From the IMG/VR virus record IMGVR_UViG_3300042397_001225, positions 1 through 24,446 of that record: 24,446 bases of DNA; one strand, given 5' to 3'. Positions 1 to 5,808 of the stretch are shown here, piece after piece. A model generated the notes under the pieces. It searched no databases. It saw nothing but the letters and a program-made list of their open reading frames with translations, and was not told the DNA's origin. Made by a program: the position numbers and the translations under genes. Position 1 is the first letter of the stretch, and each line of letters begins with the position of its first letter. Origin of the DNA: a virus.

Positions 1-566
1 TATAACTTAGCAGTGTTCAATGTGTCTGATGGAATTTTCTCTTTTATTTTCTCATGCATTATTGTTCTTCCACCTTCTGATACTCCCCATATACCAAAGT
101 GTACTAATTTTTCTTTTGGATTGTTTCGAAATAATTTGTCGCTACGTTGATCTTCATAAACATTTTTTGAAAAAATATCTAACAAGTTTTCTTGAGATAC
201 AAATCCATTTTTATAAGATTCTACATATATTTTTTTTACTTGTTCTTTAGTAAAGTCAAAAAATACCCCTTCATCAACTGCATTATCAACAGTAACTTCT
301 CTTTTAAAATTTGAACTAGTGACATCAATACGATAAACATCAGTGGCATTTACTATTACAAACTTTGTGGTCGGATCAGCAATTGCTTTTTCTATTTGTG
401 CAGTAATAGAAAAATTAGTGGCACCAATAAAAGCTAAATTTTTTATATTGTATTCCGGTACTTTTCTTGCTAGTTGCTCGGACCAGTGTTGGTTTTTGAA
501 TCCAATATGGGGCACACAAATACTGTCTCCGCAGATATATATTGATCCCTTATTCACACTAGCCAT
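1..566 (-). CDS. SGNH/GDSL-hydrolase-like protein (partial, C-terminus beyond window)
   Basis: An open reading frame of 188 codons runs off the left edge without a stop. It starts at ATG 566-564, directly after the TAA of the upstream gene, so the two are probably co-transcribed. The N-terminus reads SIYICGDSICVPH, a strand followed by the GDS nucleophile motif of SGNH/GDSL esterases. About 30 residues later comes GATNFSI, and then a hydrophobic strand VIVNATDVYRID, roughly where the block-III Asn of the family lies. The catalytic Asp/His block would be beyond the window or lost. In phages such domains occur as sugar or peptidoglycan deacetylases and as structural decorations. The fold call is moderate; substrate and role are unknown. 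Confidence 0.55.
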   Translation of the reverse strand, partial: MASVNKGSIYICGDSICVPHIGFKNQHWSEQLARKVPEYNIKNLAFIGATNFSITAQIEKAIADPTTKFVIVNATDVYRIDVTSSNFKREVTVDNAVDEGVFFDFTKEQVKKIYVESYKNGFVSQENLLDIFSKNVYEDQRSDKLFRNNPKEKLVHFGIWGVSEGGRTIMHEKIKEKIPSDTLNTAKL

Positions 567-1745
567 TTATTTTTTTCCGTTAGAAGTATACACATCAGCG
601 GCAAAATAAATTATTTTTTCCGCACGTTGAAGTAACATTGTTTTTTCACCACCATGCATCATACCTGCACTACTGACTAATAGTGGTATATTATCCATCC
701 ATCTATAATTATACTTATTGAAATATACTATCTTTTTGTTAGTAATATTAATTTCATCTCTATGATTTTTTACTTTTAAAATTTCATCTTCTTCGAAATT
801 AGTAACAATCATTCCCTGATAAAGTCGATCTGACATATCTGGTTCGTAAACAAAAATAGGCCAACGATTCACTGCATTAGCGTATTCAATAATATCTGAA
901 TAGTATTCAGTATTATCTTTTTCATTTAAAATATCAGGAGAAAATTTAATTTGTTTACGTGCAAGTAAATTATAAAATCTTTGTGATTTACTATTGCGTA
1001 TTTCATCTTCTATACTTGAAGAAACAGAATATCCCAATATAGAAGAATTATCTACCAAATTATATAAGTTAGAATGTTCTAGTCCACCAATATTATCATT
1101 GATATACTGTAAAAGATTTTTATCTGCATTTGTTACTGTAAATTGATTTTCTATTTTTTGTAATTCAATTGCATATGGAATTGATTCGCAATCGGTAATC
1201 GTTTTTTCAATACTAGAAAATTCAGGAGATATTTCAAATCCATTGATTTTAGCAAACCCACCGGCAGCTACAACATTAGTTTCTGTAAGTGATAATATCC
1301 ATTTACGTGTTGTTTTATCAAAAGTCCACCGACCCTGACTCAATTTTGCCAATTCACGAATACCATCAATTAGTTTAGTATCATAAGGAAATTGCAATAT
1401 GATTTTACCATTATCAATATACACCGCACGTGTACGGTCAACAACACGCAAGGGTTTTCTAAATGGTGGATGTTCGCAATCAACTGGAGTTACATCTATA
1501 TTAACCGCAGATAGTTGTCTACGATATTTTAAAATCAATTTGACTGCCAAATCACCTTGTTTATCCGTCAACGCATTACCGTTACCAGACGAGCTAGACA
1601 TATTTGATATTATATTAACATCATACCTTGCAAGATTAATAATTGGGGGAGTAGTATCAAACAGTCCGTAGGGTTTTCCAGTCTGCGGGTTTACATCACC
1701 ATTAATAACTTCTATATAATCTTCGACATGTGAAAAAGTTTTCAT
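567..1745 (-). CDS. HARP-like (helicase-associated) domain protein
   Basis: A 392-residue protein. Residues about 105-160 contain a strand ending FPYDTKLIDGIREL, then GRWTFDKTTRKWIL and LTETNVV. This follows the HARP pattern (hydrophobic-Phe-Pro-Tyr, helix, GR-W-x-D, K-x-W) found next to SNF2-like annealing helicases such as SMARCAL1. No Walker A or DEAD/DExH box is visible, so this is not a complete helicase. The C-terminus (PLLVSSAGMMHGG, AEKIIYFAADVY) looks like strands of a second, unidentified domain. A consensus sigma70 promoter sits so close upstream that the transcript would start at or next to the ATG, and no Shine-Dalgarno is seen. A role in DNA or RNA strand handling during replication is inferred. 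Domain identity is moderate, function uncertain. Confidence 0.55.
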   Translation of the reverse strand: MKTFSHVEDYIEVINGDVNPQTGKPYGLFDTTPPIINLARYDVNIISNMSSSSGNGNALTDKQGDLAVKLILKYRRQLSAVNIDVTPVDCEHPPFRKPLRVVDRTRAVYIDNGKIILQFPYDTKLIDGIRELAKLSQGRWTFDKTTRKWILSLTETNVVAAGGFAKINGFEISPEFSSIEKTITDCESIPYAIELQKIENQFTVTNADKNLLQYINDNIGGLEHSNLYNLVDNSSILGYSVSSSIEDEIRNSKSQRFYNLLARKQIKFSPDILNEKDNTEYYSDIIEYANAVNRWPIFVYEPDMSDRLYQGMIVTNFEEDEILKVKNHRDEINITNKKIVYFNKYNYRWMDNIPLLVSSAGMMHGGEKTMLLQRAEKIIYFAADVYTSNGKK

Positions 1746-1751
1746 AGATAT

Positions 1752-1780
1752 ATTATATCATTATCCAAAAAGAAAGTCAA
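1752..1780 (-). promoter_or_regulatory. Consensus sigma70-type promoter, transcript possibly leaderless
   Basis: On the minus strand TTGACT (1780-1775), a 17-base spacer and TATAAT (757-752 within 1752-1757) precede the gene starting at 1745. The expected start, 6-7 bases past the -10 box, falls at or next to the A of the ATG. The -35 box shares two bases with the T-tract of the upstream terminator. Confidence 0.8.
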
Positions 1781-1805
1781 AAAAAAGCCCACCGAGTCGA
1801 TGGGC
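1779..1805 (-). terminator. Rho-independent terminator after the AAA+ gene
   Basis: The minus strand reads GCCCATC-GACTC-GGTGGGC followed by eight T. This is a 7-bp stem with one T-G wobble and a 5-base loop. It lies about 40 bases after the stop of the AAA+ ATPase gene and directly before the next promoter. Confidence 0.85.
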
Positions 1806-1810
1806 AAATA

Positions 1811-1841
1811 CCGAAGTAAAAGGAGCTATCAAAAACTTCGG
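1811..1841 (-). other. Hairpin between stop codon and terminator
   Basis: A perfect 7-bp inverted repeat, CCGAAGT and ACTTCGG, encloses a 17-base loop and begins one base after the TAA of the AAA+ gene. It has no T-tract of its own. It may protect the 3' end of the mRNA or slow polymerase before the terminator; no function is proven. Confidence 0.5.
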
Positions 1842-1842
1842 G

Positions 1843-2886
1843 TTAAACCTGAGAAGATTTCATACATGTAGTAGAAGCCAACTCTTTCCATTTTGATGGA
1901 AAAGATTTGTACAATTGACCAATTTTGATTGCCATACGCAACGACATCTCACGCAGACGATTTTTGTTTTCATCCATAAATTGAATTATGGAATCTTGAT
2001 CTTCTTGTTGCAATTCAAGATCGCCAAACAATTCGCCAGTACGAGCAATTTGTTTAATACGCAAAATTTTATCACGCATCGTATCAAGAGTAAGATCAAG
2101 ATAGTGACAACGTGACTGCAATGCATCTAGGTGATCACGCAAACGTTGACTCTTAGTTTTATCAAATTTAATATTAGTAATAAAAATTACCGAACCTTTA
2201 AACGTGAATGAACTAGGAATACCTTCTTTACGTAAAAGGTTACTATCTGCCAACCAAGAAATCTTACGTGACTTACCACTATCCAATGCACCCTTGAGCA
2301 AGTTCAACGACGTATCATCAAACAAAATGCTATCACAATCATCAAACACCACAACACAATTAGGATCGGAATATTTGTAAAGAGTCTGATAAAGACCAAT
2401 AGGACTTGCAGCACCCTTAACTACTTCTGCACGAAGCCGTTTGCCAGCGATTTGATCAAATAGTGTTGCTTTTTCAATCTCATGTTCGACACCATATGAT
2501 TTACCAACACCGGGCGGACCACTGACAATCATTGCACGAATATCACCATTTGTGGTAGCTTTGGTCATTTCATGAAGAATTTCAAAACGTGCAGCTATTT
2601 CTGCCATGCGTTCTTCGTCTGATTGATTGCTATGGTCATCAAGTTCTGGCTGAGTAATAGCCGTTACTGCATCAGATTCAGATACGAATTCATAGTCTGT
2701 AAATGAATTTACATTGATTCGAAGTTCGTCTGGCATTCCAAGAAAAGTACCATTATTTTTGACAGTAACAAATCCACCACCTTTTTTTTCAGAAGGCTTG
2801 AATTGTTTTAATAGTTCAAATACTTTGCCCGACACATCATTTTTACGCCAGACACCGTTTTTAATACGAATAAAAGAAGTTGTCAT
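1843..2886 (-). CDS. Phage AAA+ ATPase
   Basis: A 347-residue protein with a complete AAA+ core. Walker A is GPPGVGKS at residues 123-130, Walker B is VVVFDDCD at about 178-185, and a sensor-1 strand VIFITN ends in Asn 238. A later DALQSRC segment (Arg 259) could supply an arginine finger. Residues 1-70 form a separate small N-terminal domain of unknown type, joined by an acidic linker of about 25 residues. Similar stand-alone ATPases are widespread in T4-like phages, with no settled role; remodelling of DNA-protein complexes is inferred. The gene has its own perfect consensus promoter and a terminator, so it can be transcribed as a single-gene unit. No strong Shine-Dalgarno is seen. The fold is certain, the function open. 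Confidence 0.85.
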   Translation of the reverse strand: MTTSFIRIKNGVWRKNDVSGKVFELLKQFKPSEKKGGGFVTVKNNGTFLGMPDELRINVNSFTDYEFVSESDAVTAITQPELDDHSNQSDEERMAEIAARFEILHEMTKATTNGDIRAMIVSGPPGVGKSYGVEHEIEKATLFDQIAGKRLRAEVVKGAASPIGLYQTLYKYSDPNCVVVFDDCDSILFDDTSLNLLKGALDSGKSRKISWLADSNLLRKEGIPSSFTFKGSVIFITNIKFDKTKSQRLRDHLDALQSRCHYLDLTLDTMRDKILRIKQIARTGELFGDLELQQEDQDSIIQFMDENKNRLREMSLRMAIKIGQLYKSFPSKWKELASTTCMKSSQV

Positions 2887-2918
2887 TTTGAAAATAGCTC
2901 GTTTGTTGAGGAATAATA

Positions 2919-2947
2919 ATTATATTATTTTATGGTTTTTTTGTCAA
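2919..2947 (-). promoter_or_regulatory. Perfect-consensus sigma70-type promoter
   Basis: On the minus strand TTGACA (2947-2942), a 17-base spacer and TATAAT (2924-2919) match the bacterial consensus at all twelve positions. The expected start near 2912 gives a leader of about 26 bases to the AAA+ gene. The -35 box and part of the spacer lie inside the 3' end of the upstream small zinc-ribbon gene. Confidence 0.85.
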
Positions 2948-3136
2948 ACTGTTTTTCGTTGGGAATTTAGAGCACCACATACACATAGTTGATTTTATAT
3001 TATTAAAATATAAAGAACAATCTAAAAATTTAGTGTTGCAATTTTTGCAAATAAAATAGCTCATTGGTACGGATATTCCTTCTGCAAAAAATGATTGTTT
3101 TTCTCCCAATTCTGTTGATAATGGACGAGGTATCAT
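2930..3136 (-). CDS. Small zinc-ribbon-like protein
   Basis: A 68-residue ORF starting at ATG 3136 with GGAG seven bases upstream. The middle holds CKNC and, 20 residues on, CMWC, a CxxC-x20-CxxC arrangement suited to one structural zinc ion. The remainder is polar and short. The 3' end overlaps the promoter of the AAA+ gene. No enzyme motif is present. A small nucleic-acid- or protein-binding zinc ribbon is the only reasonable inference. The Shine-Dalgarno and paired cysteines argue that it is real. Confidence 0.6.
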   Translation of the reverse strand: MIPRPLSTELGEKQSFFAEGISVPMSYFICKNCNTKFLDCSLYFNNIKSTMCMWCSKFPTKNSLTKKP

Positions 3137-3174
3137 TTAAGACTCCATGAATTTAATTTTTGTAATAAAAATAT

Positions 3175-3200
3175 TCATGATTCAACTCCAAAATGTTCTT
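3175..3200 (-). repeat. FGVE(E/S)-tail junction repeat, copy 1
   Basis: The plus strand reads TCATGATTCAACTCCAAAAT then GTTCTT. On the minus strand it encodes the HFGVES tail. This most divergent copy ends in ATGA but is not followed by a well-supported gene. Confidence 0.6.
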
Positions 3201-3300
3201 GCAATTGTAAGTAAGATTCAATTTCATCCCAATAATAGTTAATGGCATCATCTCGTGAAATCTGATAAAACTCCATTACAAAAAGAATTGCAGCTTCCAT
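3175..3300 (-). CDS. 41-residue protein ending in the FGVES tail
   Basis: A short ORF that begins at ATG 3300-3298, sharing one base with the TAA of the upstream gene (TAATG). It encodes a 41-residue acidic protein with a Tyr-rich helix (FYQISRDDAINYYWDE) and ends QEHFGVES. That tail matches those of the genes ending at 3931, 4170 and 4605, which makes a chance ORF unlikely. It is probably a reduced member of the same small phage family. Function unknown. Confidence 0.6.
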   Translation of the reverse strand: MEAAILFVMEFYQISRDDAINYYWDEIESYLQLQEHFGVES

Positions 3301-3731
3301 TATTCCTGCCCTTCTGCTGTTTCTTCTTTAGCGTGAGCATCACAAGCGGTATATATCCAGCTACGACCTCTCATTTTACCAGGAGCACCACATTCTTCAC
3401 AAGTGACAGCACTCATTGATTCAGCCATACGGATCATGCCATAAATTTGATCATTGCCCCCGTTGGTATAAAATCTCAGTGTTCCAAACTTTTCTTTGAT
3501 CTGTACAGCCACAACCTGTGAACAGCCTTCGCCACGCCCGTACTTTTCTTTCTGTTCCTGTGCCCAATCAACATGATGTTGTATGTTGGAACACAGTTGA
3601 TTGATAATATTGTACCAACCATCCCCGCACTCAAAACCCCAACACATCAATGTTTCTTTTGGGTCTCCGTGGCGATTAACAAAAATCTTAGGATAGCGTT
3701 GACATAGCAGTTCGTCTAGTTCTTGTTTCAT
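3300..3731 (-). CDS. Conserved phage protein with GFECGDGW and treble-Cys motifs
   Basis: A 143-residue protein whose start (ATG 3731) overlaps the stop of its upstream neighbour. Clear blocks are CWGFECGDGWYNII near residue 30, VQIKEKFGTLRFY around 80-92, and VTCEECGAPG with a downstream Cys at the C-terminus. I recognise this as a protein common in tailed phages and proteobacterial prophages, without an assigned function. The CxxC-GxPG part and the late Cys may bind zinc. It sits in a run of small overlapping genes typical of early phage regions. Confidence 0.7.
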   Translation of the reverse strand: MKQELDELLCQRYPKIFVNRHGDPKETLMCWGFECGDGWYNIINQLCSNIQHHVDWAQEQKEKYGRGEGCSQVVAVQIKEKFGTLRFYTNGGNDQIYGMIRMAESMSAVTCEECGAPGKMRGRSWIYTACDAHAKEETAEGQE

Positions 3732-3934
3732 TTCGTACCTCCATAATAGTCGATCAATAACTCCATCGCCGGAATCAACTTGACCATGGATTTATGATAA
3801 TCTTCCGGATGAAGATACTGACCTTCTTCAGTATGCAATCGAATTTCTTCTTTCAGATAATCAATATGCTCGGTTAGTGAAGCAATCACAATGCCATCTG
3901 CAACTTCAAATGGAATTTCTAAACCTTTAGTCAT
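3728..3934 (-). CDS. Conserved small phage protein (HPEDY type)
   Basis: A 68-residue, mostly helical protein with the pattern LEIPFEVADGI, EHIDYLKEEI, LHPEDY and LLIDYYGG. Small proteins of this build (two helices, a W/H-PxD turn, a YYGG end) recur in T4-like phages of aquatic bacteria. The start overlaps the TGA of the preceding gene (ATGA), and its Shine-Dalgarno GGAG lies inside the FGVEE tail codons of that gene. Function unknown. Confidence 0.65.
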   Translation of the reverse strand: MTKGLEIPFEVADGIVIASLTEHIDYLKEEIRLHTEEGQYLHPEDYHKSMVKLIPAMELLIDYYGGTK

Positions 3935-3956
3935 TCTTCAACTCCGAAATGTTTCT
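3931..3956 (-). repeat. FGVEE-tail junction repeat, copy 2
   Basis: The same junction with one change (TCCGAAAT). The minus strand carries GGAG, then GTTGAAGA, then ATGA. It provides the tail of one gene and the ribosome binding site plus start of the gene at 3934. Confidence 0.75.
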
Positions 3957-4173
3957 TAATCTCTTTCGAATAATCGGCAATAGAAGCCAATAACATCACC
4001 TGTTCCTGTTCGGGGTGTGTATTGATGTAGTGGTTTGCTAAAGTATCGCCTTGTCCAATACATTCCTTAATAATCAACTCGGCGAACTCTTCCAAAAACT
4101 CTGCATTGTATAGCACACTATTACCCATCTTGTGAGCATACTTCATTGACAATTCTTTAATTCGTTCGTTCAT
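3931..4173 (-). CDS. Small phage protein, FAELI...HFGVEE family
   Basis: An 80-residue protein starting MNERIKEL and containing EFAELIIKECI, then an insert, and ending EIKKHFGVEE. The neighbour at 4170-4421 has the same order: MNDRIKEF, FAELIVQECI, EIKEHFGVEE. The two are tandem paralogues. I recognise the type as a frequent small protein in marine T4-like phages, with no known function. It starts by ATGA overlap with its paralogue, and the GGAG in the upstream FGVEE codons acts as ribosome binding site. Confidence 0.75.
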   Translation of the reverse strand: MNERIKELSMKYAHKMGNSVLYNAEFLEEFAELIIKECIGQGDTLANHYINTHPEQEQVMLLASIADYSKEIKKHFGVEE

Positions 4174-4195
4174 TCTTCAACTCCAAAATGTTCTT
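4170..4195 (-). repeat. FGVEE-tail junction repeat, copy 3
   Basis: Nearly identical to copy 2 over about 25 bases. It joins the two FAELI paralogues and supplies GGAG and ATGA for the gene starting at 4173. Confidence 0.75.
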
Positions 4196-4421
4196 TTATC
4201 TCACTAATAATATGATTCACATCATTAGGTGCAGCCCAATCAAATGCGGCACGATCTTGAGCAATGCTGATACATTCCTGCACAATCAACTCGGCGAACT
4301 TTTCAAACCATTCGTTCATCCATTTCTCTTTTTCGCCATTGTTAAGTTCTACATGATATCGTGCAGCCCAATCTATTTCGGGACGAGCAGATTCTTTGAA
4401 TTCTTTGATTCGGTCATTCAT
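4170..4421 (-). CDS. Small phage protein, FAELI...HFGVEE family (paralogue)
   Basis: I choose ATG 4421 (MNDRIKEF) because it aligns with the paralogue's MNERIKEL and has GGAG six bases upstream. A start at 4475 would add 18 unaligned residues. The 83-residue product has FEKFAELIVQECI in the middle and ends in EIKEHFGVEE. An internal repeat-like pair (RPEIDWAARYH, AAFDWAAPNDV) flanks the central helix. The tail codons carry the Shine-Dalgarno and start for the next gene. Function unknown; the family is common in aquatic T4-like phages. Confidence 0.72.
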   Translation of the reverse strand: MNDRIKEFKESARPEIDWAARYHVELNNGEKEKWMNEWFEKFAELIVQECISIAQDRAAFDWAAPNDVNHIISEIKEHFGVEE

Positions 4422-4468
4422 CTCAGACTCCATACAATGATTGTCAAGCATATCATAAACCAGAACAT
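4418..4468 (-). CDS. Possible 16-residue hydrophobic mini-ORF
   Basis: A mini-ORF encodes MFWFMICLTIIVWSLR. Its ATG shares one base with the TAA of the 46-residue gene (TAATG), and its TGA is nested in the ATG of the next gene (ATGA). The peptide is a short membrane-type segment with a C-terminal Arg. The coupling on both sides makes translation plausible. The same DNA could instead encode an 18-residue N-terminal extension of the next gene in another frame. Confidence 0.25.
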   Translation of the reverse strand: MFWFMICLTIIVWSLR

Positions 4469-4608
4469 TAGTCATCCTTCATTAGAATAGCCAGCCATGT
4501 ACCATCACCATACACTACAGATTGAATATACCAGCCATGAAATATAGCCTCTTCCAACTGTTCCATTATATGATCTGTCGATTCACCTCTGATTACTTTC
4601 TGTTTCAT
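4468..4608 (-). CDS. 46-residue small phage protein
   Basis: The ORF starts at ATG 4608, inside the ATGA overlap with the stop of the upstream FGVEE-tail gene, whose GGAG supplies the ribosome binding site. The 46-residue product has a helix (TDHIMEQLEEAIFHG) followed by strand-like WYIQSVVYGDGTWLAIL. This resembles the small alpha-beta proteins phages often carry. The translational coupling is the main argument that it is real. Function unknown. Confidence 0.6.
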   Translation of the reverse strand: MKQKVIRGESTDHIMEQLEEAIFHGWYIQSVVYGDGTWLAILMKDD

Positions 4609-4625
4609 TCTTCAACTCCATATTC
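4605..4625 (-). repeat. FGVEE-tail junction repeat, copy 4
   Basis: Identical to the other copies through TCATTCTTCAACTCCA, then diverging. It encodes YGVEE and supplies GGAG plus ATGA for the 46-residue gene starting at 4608, although the two genes are otherwise unrelated to the FAELI pair. Confidence 0.7.
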
Positions 4626-4808
4626 TTGGTAAAGTTTACCTATCTCAGCACGTACTCGTTCTGCCATAGGACGATACTTTTCAGGCAGAATTGGATAGTA
4701 TACCCATTCCATACCACCCCAAACTTTATTACTATCGAATACCCTATCAAGGTCTGCTAATAGTTGGAACCGTGGATCGGCCCACATCTTTTCAATTTTT
4801 TTGTTCAT
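4605..4808 (-). CDS. Small phage protein ending in YGVEE
   Basis: The frame is open up to an ATG at 4856, but the terminator hairpin at 4819-4841 lies inside that extension. I therefore choose ATG 4808, giving 67 residues starting MNKKIEKMW, similar to the MN-R/K-I starts of the FGVEE paralogues. The body (GGMEWVYYPILPEKY, MAERVRAEIGKLYQEYGVEE) has no FAELI segment, so only the start and tail are shared. No good Shine-Dalgarno is seen. Function unknown. Confidence 0.6.
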   Translation of the reverse strand: MNKKIEKMWADPRFQLLADLDRVFDSNKVWGGMEWVYYPILPEKYRPMAERVRAEIGKLYQEYGVEE

Positions 4809-4818
4809 ATTATGATTT

Positions 4819-4841
4819 AAAAAAAGGGGAACTAGCCCCCT
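4819..4841 (-). terminator. Weak rho-independent terminator
   Basis: The minus strand reads AGGGG-GCTAGTT-CCCCT followed by a T-tract (seven T in all). This 5-bp, mostly GC stem lies six bases after the stop of the 79-residue gene. Genes downstream lack an obvious promoter, so read-through is likely. Confidence 0.6.
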
Positions 4842-4846
4842 GTTTA

Positions 4847-5086
4847 TTAACCCCAATCCTTCTTATCACCAAATTGTTCATTGTAATCATAACCTGCGTA
4901 GTAAGCTTCAACTTCTTCTTTGCTCATACGCTCTTCGGTTACCATTTCACCATGACCAGTTCCTTCTGGCCACCAGTGCGGTTTAGCACCACGATGGTAG
5001 TAGCTGTCAGCACTACCACGATCAAAAGGACTACCATGACTAGTATCATAATCAGTAGTACGAGTATCAGTAATTACTTGAGTCAT
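4847..5086 (-). CDS. Conserved small protein (SPFDRGSADSYY / FGDKKDWG)
   Basis: A 79-residue protein starting at ATG 5086 with AGGAG eight bases upstream and its own sigma70-type promoter. Recognisable blocks are SPFDRGSADSYYHRG, PHWWPEG and EEVEAYYAGYDYNEQFGDKKDWG. This is a small protein family shared by tailed phages and proteobacteria. It is rich in Tyr, Gly and charged residues and has no catalytic motif. The terminator behind it suggests a short, strongly expressed unit. Function unknown. Confidence 0.75.
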   Translation of the reverse strand: MTQVITDTRTTDYDTSHGSPFDRGSADSYYHRGAKPHWWPEGTGHGEMVTEERMSKEEVEAYYAGYDYNEQFGDKKDWG

Positions 5087-5115
5087 TTTGAACTCCTATT
5101 AGTTAAGGTAAAGAT

Positions 5116-5144
5116 ATTATAAGGAAAAAGATATTTTTGGTCAA
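5116..5144 (-). promoter_or_regulatory. Sigma70-type promoter TTGACC-N17-TATAAT
   Basis: On the minus strand TTGACC (5144-5139), a 17-base spacer and TATAAT (5121-5116) match 11 of 12 consensus bases. It drives the 79-residue gene starting at 5086 and lies just after the stop of the upstream gene. Confidence 0.8.
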
Positions 5145-5152
5145 GAGTATTG

Positions 5153-5467
5153 TTATATTGCAACACCCTGAACAACTGGCAGTTCAAAGTTATCATAGTA
5201 ACTACCAAGATTGCCATCATTGAAATAAACTTTTGAATTAGGATACGGCACACCTTTTTCATCGCCGTACACAATGCGATCAGTTAACCGACCTTTACTT
5301 GCCATACGATCACTGGAAGTTGCACCAGATTGGAAATGCATTTTATTGTTAAATTTTTGACTATCCCAACCGAAATATGGTTTATATGCAAATATAGCAA
5401 CATTTGCTTTTTTGCCATCGCTGCAAGTAACTTGTTTGGCAGTTACACGATATACGTAAGTACCCAT
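5153..5467 (-). CDS. Hypothetical small phage protein
   Basis: A 104-residue protein with a good Shine-Dalgarno (AGGAG) before ATG 5467. It begins MGTYVYRVTAK and is predicted mainly beta, with VAIFAYKPYFGWDS, then KVYFNDGNLGSYYDNF. Two short stretches rich in Ser, Asp and Gly separate the strands. No known motif is recognised. It follows the 67-residue gene by 24 bases and probably shares its promoter at 5732-5760. Confidence 0.65.
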   Translation of the reverse strand: MGTYVYRVTAKQVTCSDGKKANVAIFAYKPYFGWDSQKFNNKMHFQSGATSSDRMASKGRLTDRIVYGDEKGVPYPNSKVYFNDGNLGSYYDNFELPVVQGVAI

Positions 5468-5491
5468 TTTTAGCTCCTGAAGTAATGATGT

Positions 5492-5695
5492 TTAAATTGC
5501 AACGATTTCGTCGTTGTTGATAAGAACACGATTAGTGGGTTCCGAACGCCACCTGAATTGAACTGGCTTGTCAAGGTTGACAGTATATTGAACCTTACCG
5601 CCGTATTTTACACGACTAGATTCAACAGTACCAGTTACTTGTTCACCAAGATAGTTGGCAGTAATTTGTTCGCCGTCTTTAATCCAGTTGTTCAT
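5492..5695 (-). CDS. Small beta-rich (SH3-like) phage protein
   Basis: A 67-residue protein with ATG 5695 preceded by an AGAGAG ribosome binding site. The alternation WIKDGEQITANYLGEQVTGTV, VQYTVNLDKPV, NRVLINNDEIVAI suggests a small five-strand SH3-like barrel. Such small barrels are common in phages and often have no assigned partner. It is the first gene after the promoter at 5732-5760. Function unknown. Confidence 0.65.
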   Translation of the reverse strand: MNNWIKDGEQITANYLGEQVTGTVESSRVKYGGKVQYTVNLDKPVQFRWRSEPTNRVLINNDEIVAI

Positions 5696-5731
5696 TTTTG
5701 GCTCTCTGTGGAGTTGTTTAACAATGACTAC

Positions 5732-5760
5732 ATTATGCCAAAAAATGGATTTATGGTCAA
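5732..5760 (-). promoter_or_regulatory. Sigma70-type promoter TTGACC-N17-CATAAT
   Basis: On the minus strand TTGACC (5760-5755), 17 bases and CATAAT (5737-5732) precede the 67-residue gene by about 36 bases. It matches 10 of 12 consensus bases with ideal spacing. It lies in the 113-base gap after the 176-residue gene. Confidence 0.75.
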
Positions 5761-5808
5761 CTATTTTTACACATGTGGAAAAAATACAACGGTTGTTATT
5801 TTGATAAC

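Noticed and set aside
20-609. Plus-strand ORFs of 76 and 88 residues at 20-250 and 343-609
   Set aside because: They lie opposite the SGNH-like and HARP-like genes, are very hydrophobic and Phe/Leu-rich as expected of antisense AT-rich DNA, and have no ribosome binding site.
1779-1841. CRISPR-like or repeated array suggested by the two hairpins
   Set aside because: The two stems differ in sequence and there are no spaced direct repeats; terminator plus hairpin explains them.
4188-5122. Plus-strand ORFs of 100 and 143 residues
   Set aside because: They are antisense to a chain of small minus-strand genes with overlapping starts, Shine-Dalgarno sites and promoters. No motif is present in them.
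5770-5808. Terminator after the acidic zinc-ribbon gene
   Set aside because: A 4-bp ACAA/TTGT stem with six T follows the stop, but the stem is too weak to call.
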